Below are positions 48,401-57,200 of a stretch of 64,000 bases of DNA, piece by piece. The stretch is from Liolophura sinensis. Taxonomy: Eukaryota; Mollusca; Polyplacophora; Chitonida; Chitonidae. Location: NCBI RefSeq assembly GCF_032854445.1, contig NC_088302.1, positions 1,488,001-1,552,000 of the forward strand, written 5' to 3'. How positions within the stretch are numbered: position 1 is the stretch's first letter; each line of letters begins with the position of its first letter. Under the pieces are notes generated by a model. It made no database searches. It worked only from the letters and a program-made list of their open reading frames with translations, and was not told the DNA's origin. The position numbers and the translations under genes are program-made.

Positions 48401-51400
48401 TTCACTTTTCCAAAATATCCAAAACTGTTGAGAATGTGGCTTTTGCTTCAGCATTCTATGAAATTACGCGATTCTGACTATTAAAACAGGGCATGGATAA
48501 AGAGTTCACTCAGCATTGGATAACCAGTGACGTTCAACACTCCCCTGCTATAACCAGTGATGTCCCACACGCACCTGTTATAACCAGTGACGTCCCACAC
48601 TCACCTGTTATAACCAGTGATGTCCCACACTCACCTGTTATAACCAGTGATATCTCACACTCACCTGTTATAACCAGTGACGTCCCACACTCACCTGTTA
48701 TAACCAGTGACGTCCCACACTCACCTGTTATAACCAGAGATGTCCCACACTCACCTGTTATAACCAGTGATATCTCACACTCACCTGTTATAACCAGTGA
48801 CGTCCCACACACACCTGTTATAACCAGTGACGTCCCACACTCACCTGCTATAACCAGTGATGTCCAACACTCACCTGTTATAACCAGTGATGTCCAACAC
48901 TCATCTGTTATAACCAGTGATGTCCCACACTCACCTGTTATAACCAGTGACGTCCCACACTCACCTGTTATAACCAGTGACGTCCAACACTCACCTGCTA
49001 TAACGAGTGATGTCCCACACTCACCTGTTACAACCAGTGACGTCCCACACTCACCTGTTACAACCAGTGACGTCCCACACTCACCTGTTATAACCAGTGA
49101 CAACCAACACTCACCTGCCATAACCAGTGACAACCAACACTCACCTGCTATAACCAGTGATATTCCCTCACCTGCTCACACTCACCTGCTATGACTGGCT
49201 CCATGTTTATCATATGAGCATCCAATAATCGCATTTTCCCAGTCTCCTTATTTAGTACACCGAGGTAATACCTGATGGAAAACAGAAAATCCAGATGGAC
49301 TTCCAACTAAGCAAAAGATTCAAATCACTCAGCAGAAAAATATATATAAGGTTTTTATAAGGCAAGCTATCCAAACATTCCAGAAAGAAACACCTAAGAA
49401 AATGGTTCCTATACCTTTGAAGAGAGCCACTGATCGACTAGATAAGCAATGTAAATCTGAATAAATACATTTTGACAATTTCAATATGTTGACTTTAATG
49501 CAGTCACGTCATATGTAATTAAGATGACGACTTAATAAAAGTAACACTGAAATATTGTCAAACTGGATTCATTTTGAGTAACTTTGCTCTCATATTATTC
49601 TGAAATAACTTTTCCATTAAAAGCACAGATGATACAAATCTGTCTCACACATACATTAACAAATAATCATAAATACTGTGGAAGATGGAAAGCAGGTGTC
49701 ACTTACTGACAGAGACCGGCAGATCTGCAGGCTGTAGGGCCGAAGTTCTGACCTCTGTACGTCATCTTGCCAGTCTTGGCCACCTAATCATCAACATAAA
49801 TAGGGAAATTTACCCACGTTTTTAATATTCAGGTGATATATAATATATGTAGACAGATACAGTAGCCGTTGCACTATCATCAATGCATACATGTATGTAC
49901 AGTACCTAATATGACTTATATTGATCAATAAATGCTATTAAAAAGAGGAGACCGGTTGAAGGCCTACAGCAATTTAATGTTGAGATTGTACTTGAAAGAT
50001 TTTAACATGAGTCAATTATGTGTACAGTATTTCAATACTTTCACAAACTGTCTACAGGCTAAAGAACAATCTACTTGTAAACACCCTCAAAGAAACAAGT
50101 TATGTGAGCTAACAGTTAACTCACCACAGTTTTGTGATTTTTCTTCACTGGATCGTCTTTGTCAGAGCTCTCAATAGCTTCAAATTTGATATCCTTTTTC
50201 GCCTCTTCTTTGATTTTTCCATTGGGAAAGTTAACTGGAGTAAGAAATAGAAAGGGGCTCATTCAGAACACCATAGGCCCATGAAGCACTTCATTCACTA
50301 TATTTAACAACCACTGTCTGGTCAATTTGTTAAGAGCATACTGGACCGGTGATACAAAGGACCAGTAATACAATGGACCAGTGACAGAATACACTATGTA
50401 CAGTAATACTGGGGTAAAGAAGCGAAAATTTTGTAAGAGTTCGTAATTTAGGATTTCACCAGGGGTGGGAGGAAAGCCTAGACAAGTTCTGGAGACAGTG
50501 GTTTGACAGTGCCAAAAAAGGGAGACAATTCATGATTGAAAATAAACTGAAGTTTATCCCAACACAAGCAACCTAAAAGAAACTAGAGGCTGGAATATAC
50601 CAGGTTAAAACATCTCCCTTTCATTGCAAATACATATACAAGGTTACATATCCATACCTGTGTAACATCAGTGAACCCGAAGAACAATACTAGTATCCCA
50701 ATCAAAATAACATTTAACAAAGAACTTATGTCCTATCCATCACAATCACAATATCTGCACTCTATGTCTAAGTTTCTAATACAAAATAAACTTTGAAAAA
50801 TTAACAGCACATACAGACAACAACATAACTAAGCGCACAAAAGAAAACAAATGGAATAGTACATAAACTACTCCTCTTTTCAAATCCTTTAATCCTCATA
50901 CACTGTATGCTATTGATCACTTCAAACAAAAAATATATTTTTTTCAGAGATATTTGGCATGAACGGCAGAATAAAGACAACCAAGTCAGAGAACAGAGTT
51001 TTAGCCACCCAAGTTAAAAATAAAAAGCCAACAGTGGTACTCTCTCTTCCCTGTGCAGAACCTGATACAGAACCTGATGAAGGGGACAAATCATGTAGCA
51101 CAAGGATTAATGGAAGAAAATCAGTTTTCCTGAATCTTCTGAACTTGCAGTTTGTAAAATTTTAAATTTCAAAATACTTTTGGCTGGATTTATTCTGTTT
51201 GTCATACTGAAATACAGGGGCCATACTTCACTAATTTGCGTTATATGCTTATGACTATTTTTACTTTCATGAATGTGCAGTCAGAGTCTACACCTTTTGA
51301 CACTGGCAACTGGCACACTTGACAGTGTTGGTCTCTGGTTTTTAAAACACACAGATTTTTCAGAAAATCTCTGTCTTGTTTTGTTATATTTTCTTTCTAT

Positions 51401-52734
51401 GAGGTGTGCTTATAAATATTTCACTAAATTCACTAAAATGTATAGATCTGACAGTGGTCAGTGTTGATATGGAGGACACTAGATTGCCTGGGCTGAGCTA
51501 TCAAATAGTATTTTAGCACCTAATTACCTGATGGTTGTTAGCCAAAAAAATCAGTTGTGAATTCATACTGGTACTCAGTAAGGTCTAGTTCAGCCTCTGC
51601 GTACAAGTAAATATATGCCATTTTTTGACTGCATTTTTGGGCTAGCTGATCAGTGCTTTTAAGCTAATTATTTGCATACTAGTACCCTCTTTTGGAAGTT
51701 CTGAATGATAACAACTTAGGGCATACTCTGTGCGGTTAGTTAGAGAGCTACTTAAGTGTCAAGACTTGTTCATCCTAAGAGCAAGGTTAAATGATAAGGA
51801 TGAAGACAGACAGACTTACTTTCTTACACTTAAAAAATGCTCTGTATTACAGTTGTTAGTTTGAGAGGATAAAACGGAAACAACAGTTTTCTGTTGTCTC
51901 CAAGTTTGCCTTTGTGTGACGTCATGCAAGAACACTTGACGTCACTGTCACTGACGTACAGCCGCAAATGACATCATACTCTCAAACGGGCATGGCGTCA
52001 TTCCAGCATAGCTACCTTACTCCATATCTGCCTGATTCATTGTCACATGAGGAATATTTTAACGTTACATCAGCTACATTTTACGGAAACTGCTGAAGAT
52101 TTTGTTTTTGAGGACTCTCCACTTACAGATGTTAAATAAAGTTATTCATCATAAATTTATTTGAAGCGTGGTGCTAGCTATATTCTATATTGTATCCTTC
52201 ATATCAGTTTAATATTTCCGCCTGGCCTCTCTTGGGACTGAAGCAGCACTTCAACTAACTTACATGTATGTACCATCGTCACAAATGTCACTGGGTGCAA
52301 TGCTAGACCACCGTACCTTTCCATATTGCTGCTACTGGGCTCCATATCTAAGGGAAGCACTAAAGGATACACACAGTCCCGTACTTTGTATCGGTATTGC
52401 AAATCCTGACAGACAAAGACAGATTTAGTTCAACAAGTCAAACGATACACTGCTATTTGTCGTCCATAGACGGGCACTGTAACAGACATATTCAGAAGCC
52501 AAGAACTAGCCTGTGATCTGCATTTTTTTCTCCTACTGGCTCACTTTCATATGAATTTGCATAAAGTATATTAGTCATATCAACCTCGACACTTACGAAG
52601 GATATGTGTCACTTTCATATGAATTTGCATAAAATATATTAGTCATATCAACCTCGACACTTACGAAGGAATACTTTTTCAGCATCTTTTGCACCTAGAG
52701 ACGACGTGTCTAGCGTCACTTCCATCTTACCCAT
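31214..52734 (-). CDS. POLR1E: POLR1E (RPA49/PAF53), RNA polymerase I subunit, 12 exons, 416 aa
   Basis: Exons in transcript order: 52734-52665, 50234-50125, 49783-49707, 49271-49186, 48073-48012, 46135-45982, 44857-44768, 38901-38805, 37153-37014, 34737-34647, 32106-31984, 31364-31214. All junctions are GT-AG and all phases agree (1251 bases with stop). The family subunit pairs with RPA34 on RNA polymerase I in the nucleolus and aids rDNA initiation and elongation. Residues 1-120 match the TFIIF-like dimerisation part (KVFLLNFPNGKI, MTYRGQNFG, YYLGVLNKETGKMRLLDAHM). A linker follows with LIPPYNKDA and the Lys-rich SSKKKKAVESRQRN. Residues 217-390 match the tandem winged-helix part (SPRERDEL, LLYLQNLIKLYQ, LPDFVKKSVLNKFTL, DKVISYILVLCLIIDEFQVDL). 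The end is basic (KTKKTRR), as in human KRRKIT. Start: M1 opens MGKMEV; M4 is the alternative. Introns 4, 7, 8, 9 and 10 hold arrays at or near donors; intron 10 also holds a Tc1 element. Confidence 0.93.
32246..32341 (+). repeat. AT-rich short tandem repeat
   Basis: About five degenerate units of roughly 20 bases built on AAATAATAATGGTTTAGT. It lies directly against the left end of the Tc1 element, so the TA target probably came from this repeat. Confidence 0.75.
32344..33847 (+). mobile_element. Tc1-like DNA transposon, 1504 bp, in POLR1E intron 10
   Basis: Terminal inverted repeats of about 27-30 bases: left AACTCTGTCAAAAAGGAAAC then GCAACCCC, and right the near-perfect reverse complement (GGGGTTGCGTTTCTTTTCTG then ACAGAGTT). 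TA duplications flank it (32342-32343 and 33848-33849), the standard Tc1/mariner target. One transposase frame fills the middle. It points opposite to POLR1E. The well-kept ends and nearly open frame indicate a recent insertion. Confidence 0.94.
32673..33671 (+). pseudogene. Tc1-type DD34E transposase, two premature stops
   Basis: A single frame from ATG 32673 to a stop at 33669-33671 (332 residues) encodes a Tc1 transposase. It has an N-terminal helix-turn-helix (MPRLSAADRNIAIGHLQAG, FGTIARHLNVHKTTISQL), the GRPR-type linker DRPRSGRPR, a second DNA-binding helix set (VSAQTIRNRLKEA), then the catalytic part: D in WFSDESRF, D in FQQDNARPHTA, E in SPDLNPIEHLWD. The last two are separated by 34 residues, the Tc1 pattern. 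In-frame stops at 32790-32792 (TGA after ISQL) and 33585-33587 (TAA after WRAIP) interrupt it; both are single-base changes from CGA/CAA-type codons. This copy is unlikely to make full transposase. Confidence 0.9.
33850..34475. other. POLR1E intron 10, unique part
   Basis: Intronic; nothing further recognised. Confidence 0.4.
34476..34646 (-). repeat. About 32-bp tandem copies of the POLR1E exon 10 end and donor
   Basis: On the minus strand the true exon ends AAGATGACAAG|gtatgtagagtcattt. Five degraded copies follow: AAAGATAACAAGgtacgtgaa, AAAAGATAAGgtatgtgaa, AAAGATGACAAGgtacctgg, AACATGACAAGgtatgtgg, TATGACAAGggatgtggagt. Each unit holds about 12 exon bases, the donor and the intron start. 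Confidence 0.85.
34895..35487 (+). repeat. 51-bp minisatellite in POLR1E intron 9
   Basis: About 11.5 copies of CTGACAAACCTCCTGAGTGT ... GGTGAGTAAACCACCGACC ... CCATCCAT. As 51 is 17 codons, it stays open on both strands (LTNLLSVVSKPPTF on plus, GGLLTTLRRFVRW on minus). It lies near the acceptor end of the intron. Each unit carries a donor-like GTG|gtgagtaaa on the strand opposite the gene. Confidence 0.92.
35625..35780 (-). mobile_element. tRNA-derived SINE, 3' half
   Basis: Tail and body in reverse (TTTATTTATTTCATTGATTG ... CGACCATCCGCAGGTTG); ends in the body, so 5' truncated. Confidence 0.82.
35781..36096. other. POLR1E intron 9, unique part
   Basis: Intronic; no feature recognised. Confidence 0.4.
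36097..37130 (-). repeat. Eight 131-bp tandem copies of POLR1E exon 9 with its donor
   Basis: Copies of the exon 9 3' part end at 36097, 36228, 36359, 36490, 36621, 36752, 36883 and 37014, exactly 131 bases apart. Each still encodes LREEARLNKATLLLYLQNL and KAAELRSKG with few changes and keeps the donor AAAG|gtaagtc. Only the copy ending at 37014 has the full exon start and a real acceptor (ctgatcctccaccaccag), so it is taken as exon 9. Reading on past its donor meets a TGA 13 codons later, so the other copies are intronic unless spliced separately. The spacer between copies is only about 36 bases (gtaagtcacacaaacataag...). Confidence 0.92.
37197..37243 (-). mobile_element. SINE tail fragment fused to a minisatellite
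   Basis: TTTATTTATTTATTTGATTG then GTGTTTTATGCTTTACTCAA is the reversed SINE tail. It stops abruptly where the 33-bp array begins. Confidence 0.8.
37244..38575 (+). repeat. 33-bp minisatellite in POLR1E intron 8
   Basis: About 40 copies of AACCTCAACCACAGGAAGTG plus CCTTTCTCACAGC. As 33 is 11 codons, long forward frames stay open (TSTTGSAFLTA; NLNHRKCLSHS). Units at the right end drift toward CTCACCCAAAGGAGGTGCC. It is inside a confirmed intron, with no start context or family match. Confidence 0.93.
38590..38770 (+). repeat. 61-bp triplication next to POLR1E exon 8 donor
   Basis: Three nearly identical 61-base units (GTAGCTTCATATGGTAGGGG ... CAGCAACAAAACCT) start at 38590, 38651 and 38712. 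The last ends about 35 bases from the exon 8 donor at 38804. Confidence 0.9.
39215..41295 (+). repeat. 50-bp minisatellite in POLR1E intron 7
   Basis: About 41 copies of CAGTACAAGGGACGCTACGT, CCTGCTTTGTCTTTATGACC, ACATGTACGT. The period is a strict 50 bases for nearly the whole length. Variation is concentrated at a few positions (GACGCT, GACTCT, GAAGCT or GCCGCT; CAG or CGG before TAC). Confidence 0.95.
41363..41648 (-). mobile_element. tRNA-derived SINE, full length, between two arrays
   Basis: Reverse orientation with complete tail, body and tRNA-like head (GGGGGCCTCCGTGGCTCAGT reversed). It has an internal duplication of CCGCATTGGT-GAGAGGCTCC. It sits between the 50-bp and 32-bp arrays in intron 7. 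Confidence 0.88.
41655..44762 (+). repeat. 32-bp minisatellite ending at POLR1E exon 7 donor
   Basis: About 97 copies of GAGGTAAGACATAACTAGAC plus GAGGACTGGGAT (3.1 kb). Its right end lies six bases from the exon 7 donor: on the gene strand GATGACA|gtgagttgtctagttatgtc runs straight into the repeat. A block of about 543 bases (near 42709-43250) recurs at 43252-43793 with the same marker variants, including a shortened GACAAGGACATGATGAGG unit, showing recent block duplication. Confidence 0.95.
44980..45590. other. POLR1E intron 6: short repeats
   Basis: A 32-base direct duplication (CGCCCAAAATGTGCCATTTT...) lies at about 45128-45190, and an (AT)n microsatellite at 45345-45396. Nothing else recognised. 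Confidence 0.7.
45592..45862 (+). mobile_element. tRNA-derived SINE, full-length reference copy
   Basis: The head GGGGCCTCCGTGGCTCAGTT is followed by GGTTAGCGCGCTAGCG, which together contain a clear pol III A box (TGGCTCAGTTGG). The B box is GTTCAAGTCC. The body follows (CTCCCTCTCCGGCCGTAAG, GGATGGTCGTGGGTTTC, CACCATAATGCTGG), then the tail (TGAAATATTCTTGAGTACGG, AAACACCAATCA) and a poly-A run. It is the most complete copy here and serves as reference. It may belong to the molluscan V-SINE-type families, but that assignment is from memory. Confidence 0.9.
46203..47755 (-). repeat. 24-bp minisatellite in POLR1E intron 5, open on both strands
   Basis: About 64 copies of GATAACTTGGATTTCGTCATTCAT (plus strand, joined from 20 + 4 bases). 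As 24 is eight codons, the minus strand reads (MNDEIQVI)n for about 500 codons and the plus strand (IHDNLDFV)n for a similar length. The array is inside a supported intron, about 65 bases from the exon 6 acceptor. No exon-end seed was found, so it is taken as non-coding. Confidence 0.94.
48500..49185 (-). repeat. 30-bp minisatellite copying POLR1E exon 4 end and donor
   Basis: On the gene strand the exon ends GTCATAGCAG|gtgagtgtgag. About 22 copies of the unit follow directly, each reading GTTATAGCAGgtgagtgttg or GTTATAACAGgtgagtgtgg plus a short spacer with GACGTCACTG. Nearly every unit keeps a strong 5' splice site (CAG|gtgagt). The copies nearest the exon keep the exon-like AGCAG; farther ones have AACAG. 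The period of 30 keeps frames open on both strands. Confidence 0.95.
50235..52541. other. POLR1E intron 1
   Basis: No array, SINE or other exon was supported here. The frames at 50959-51165 and 52199-52402 lack recognisable content. Confidence 0.45.
52542..52674 (-). repeat. 68-bp duplication of the POLR1E exon 1 end and donor
   Basis: Two copies, 52542-52609 and 52610-52674, nearly identical. The true exon 1 donor is CCTTC|gtaagtgtcgagg at 52665. The second, intronic copy repeats TCCTTCgtaagtgtcgaggttg, with its donor at the base before 52597. Confidence 0.92.
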
Positions 52735-54261
52735 GTGTGTAACCTGATGCACTACGTCGAAGTTTATGGGGGGTTTGTTTGGAACTATTCAAAGTAATTG
52801 AATAAAATATTAATATATGAAATCTCCGGAACAAACATAATTATTAATCGAAATGTTAAATGCTAAGTAGTTTTCTTGAAGTAATTGTTTTTTTTTTACA
52901 TTAAGTTTCAAACAACATCTCGCTGTGACTTCACGCACCGGGGGTCAAGGCCGATTGTGACTGGCCTGAGAAAAGCCGATCGATTTAGCCCAGTTCGATG
53001 TAATCACGCTTCATCTGATTACTGGTGACTTAGGATTAGAAAGGTTATGGCCTTTTCGGCAAATCCAGCATATGGTGTGTAACTGTCGTAACAGTTTTTA
53101 TGTTACTGTAGAACTTTTGCATTTAACAAGTTGAGTTAATGGAATATTGTAGTAGCAGACGACATTTTCATGCACCGTCTCATCTGACAGCTAGACGTTG
53201 ATGCAGTGATTTACGTAACTAACCATCGGTCATTCTCATGTCACTCGATGTGATGCTGTGTACATTTGTTGATCACAACATGAAACATGTAAGGACACGT
53301 CTGATGGATTATTTACACATTTCATAACACCATGGGTTGTCATGCAGCCGTCTCAAATTTCCATATGTCGTCTCCAGAAACCCGAACGTCAAGGGCTGAG
53401 CTGGCCAAACTTGAAGTTAGTGTGTTGTTGTTGGGTAACACTCTGGAACTGGAGAAGTACCTGTTTATGCTTTTTAGGTCTCGTGTATCTATTCTTTTAT
53501 ATGAAGAAATGTTTTCCAAGAAATAATATCAAGATTAAGACACTCTAAAATATAGGGCATGTATAGTACTGTATATAACTTGTCAGTCTTGAATATAGAT
53601 CAAGCTGTGGAAATAACGTGAAAATTACTGTATTACAAATGTATATCATAATATTACCTTAGATAGGTGTCTTAGTAGGTGACTGTAGACAAGTAGATAA
53701 TAAAGCTGAAAATGTAACAGAATGTATATATACTCTGTGGCAGTGTGTTGTGAAGTAGTTCATAAGGTAAAAAAAATATAAAATCAAAAAATATATTGCA
53801 GACATGACAGATTTAGTTGAAATTCAAACACAAGAATGTTCCATTGGCGAGTTCATATGTTTCTCCCATTCAACTTAACATTATGTTCACATACATCCCA
53901 ACATGTATTTAACACTTCAAAAGTTGCATTTCTTCTCATTATTGGGACATTAGGTCTTCTGGTAGACCTGTAATTCTTTTCTCTTTTCTCTTTTCTTGAG
54001 TGGTTTGTGCATCTAATGAACAACATAAACATATCTGCCTTTCCAAGAAAACTGAGAGAGAAATGTATTTTTACTATTAATATCTGTCCTAAAACTCAGA
54101 AGAATCAGAGTAGTTAGAGATGACTTAACAGTCGTTTATATAATTGTGATGTGTTGTGATTTCAGATTTCAACTATATCTGCAGCAATGCTATGAGAAGT
54201 TTACCTTGCCTTTAATGAATTATCTTGTGGCTGGAAATAAATTATTTTTTGGTTGGTAAAG
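52735..54261. other. Spacer between divergent POLR1E and CRAL-TRIO genes
   Basis: The two start codons are 1.5 kb apart and point away from each other, so both promoters should lie here. No TATA box or clear ETS site was recognised. Positions about 53915-54120 resemble 54870-55115 (shared CATCTAATGAACAACATA and following text), an old dispersed duplication. Confidence 0.45.
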
Positions 54262-57200
54262 ATGGCTGGTGATGAAGAAAATAACAAATTTGAGGAAGAA
54301 TTATTGGATTTAAAAGAGAACTGCAAGGTACGCATGTTTAACTGATTATTAATAACTGTGGCAATCATAAATTTTCATTGTAAAAGTGATTTTGTTTCAG
54401 TTCTTCTTGCACCATTATTAGACAAGGGCATGTGGCATTTTTTAAATTTATTTGTTAATGACAGTCTTTTCCCTTGAATCCCTTTATTAGAAGTACAGGC
54501 ATGTATTAAATTGCTTACAATACAATACAATATTTCATTAATTCCACCTGAAGGCAGTTGCGATGTATACAATTGTGTCCAAAGCTTCCATCGTTTGTCA
54601 AAGGCTAGTTCTTCCATAAAAATGACACCCTTTCAATTTCCCTGTTCTGTCTAAGAACATGGTTAAAAGCTGAAGCTTTTTGTATTTGTTTTCTAAATTT
54701 ACATGGATAAATATAGGTTTATCTGTGCCATCCATTCCCAAAAGAACTATATGTTTCGTTGTAATTAGGTAATTCACTGGGCCATGTGAGAAAGTTTTGA
54801 ACCACTCACTTATATCATGCAAGAATTCTTTACCTCTGCTGTATTAAAAATGTAAATGTTCTAGTGTTTCCATCTTTCTTTGGTTTAGATTGCACAGAGC
54901 TGATCCTTTCACATGTACCCCATTTTTTTCTAATTTTTGGGATGTCTGGTCTTTTTAGCCAATATACATGTAACTGTAGTGGGAATATTTACTTTCTTTC
55001 TTCTCACATGGTTATACCATCTAATGAACAACATACTTATGTCTTTAATATTCTGCTTTCAACACTATTGATATCTGTCTGGAAAATTAGAAGAATTAGG
55101 GTATCTTAAAAAGGAAACTATTTGCATTTTAAATGCAGTTCATTAGTCAAATCTGGAACCACCAAGGTGTGGCATGTATTATAGCAGTATAATTGCTGAG
55201 GCTGAGGGTAAGACTCATGATTAAAAAAATGATTAACTTAAATGTGAAATTATCTTTACAGCAATGCAGTGTAAAATTCCATTCAAAGGAATATACTGTC
55301 TCTGATATAGCTCAAAACACCATTGAATGAATGAATGATTATGGCTTAACACTACATCGGCAATATTTCAGCCATATCGTGGCGAAAAACACCATTGAAG
55401 TAAGTACCTGATTGCTAAGGATTTTATTCTTGCTGTGCAGCTTTTCACTTCATTAGTATAATGACCTGTTTTTGTTTGCTTTTAGATCTTATTTGAGGCT
55501 GATCCATCGCAGGTACTGGTAACAGCTTTTTTACTCAACTATTAAAAAAATAAAACCTAAACCAATGAAGATAAAAAGATAATAAATATTCTGACAGACA
55601 GAAAGATGAAAACCGACTTAAGGCTTACTTGGTGATATCTTTGCAATGCCTGTCAGAAAATTCGTGCAAGGTTGTGCTTTCTCTATCCGCTTGTTTGATT
55701 CAGCTTGTTACATTTAGTAGTCCTTTACTGAATAATGTTGAATGTATGGCGTCACTTCATTGCTGTGTTCTTACACAGGCTCATAGTGATGCATCTCTAC
55801 GTAGATTTCTCAGGGCTTTTGGGACTGCAGATTTAGCCTGCAAAAATTTATTAAAGAGTAACAAATGGCGGCAGGAGTTTGGCGTGGAGTCTTTGTCACC
55901 TGAAGACAAAGACATTCAAGAAGAGCTCATTTCTAGGAAAATCACAATCCTGAGGCACAGAGACTCCCAAGGCAGGTATGTAACATGATTGTCAAGTCTC
56001 GCTGCACACTGAAAAATACATCTGAAGTTCACAGACTTTAGCATAGTAAATATATTTATTACTTCAAATTTTGTTCTAAAAATATGCATTTTTAGAAGCA
56101 AATAAATCCAGTAGCATTACGTGCTGTTTATTGAATAATTTTAATGTTTTAGTCAACTCCTATTCACTGAAAAATTAGTGTGTCTCAAACACAAATGGTA
56201 AAATTTATTCTTAACATTGATTATACAAGAAAAAAAAAAGGGGAAGAAAAAAAAAAGATATAAAAACATGTGTCTTCACATATATAGCTGCAGTGTTTAT
56301 GGAATACCATTGGTTATTATTAATAATGTTTTGGTTGTTAGAGGGAACAAATGGTATATCCTGGGATATTTCACCTAGTACCCATGATAAATAAACTTCT
56401 TCTCACCTGTAAACAATACTGGTAATGGTGCTCTAAATTATGCTGAATGATGTGAAACCAATAGCATTTCAACACTCTCATGTACCTATGACCAGAACAA
56501 GAGCAATTCGTTGACCAGGCTTTTTTTTTTTTTTTTTTTGGTATTTCCCATTTTGCTTGGTCCCTTCCTAGTGGAACAGTATTAGTAAAGACTGTATGTT
56601 AATGTCTATGTCCTCATTCTGGTTACAGACCTATTGTGTATGTGGCGGTCCGGAAACATAATGTGTATGAGAGAGATATAGACAAATTTACCAGGTTTAT
56701 AGTGTACATACTGGTGAGTGCTGATGAACTTAATACATTTGTGTATAAGAGAGATACAGACAAATTAACCAAGTTCCAAGTGTACTTACTGATGAGTGCA
56801 GATGAACTTACATCTGTGTATGAGAGAGATGTATACAAATTTACCAGGTTTACAGTGTACATACTGGTGAGTGCACATGAACTTAACACATTTGTGTATG
56901 AGGGAGATATAGACATATTTACCAAGTTTAAAGTGTACTTACTGGTGAGTGCGGATGAATTTACATTGTGTATGAGAGAGATACAGACAGATTTAGAGAG
57001 TTTATAGGTTTCTTACTGCTGAGTGCAGATGAACTTAGTGCATCTGTGTATGAGGGAGATATAGACAAATTTACCATGTTTAAAGTGTACTTACTGGTGA
57101 GTGCAGATAAACTTACACCTGTGTATGAGAGAGATATAGACAAATTTATTAGGTTTAAAGTGTATTTCTGGTGAGTGCTGATGAACTTACATTGTGTATG

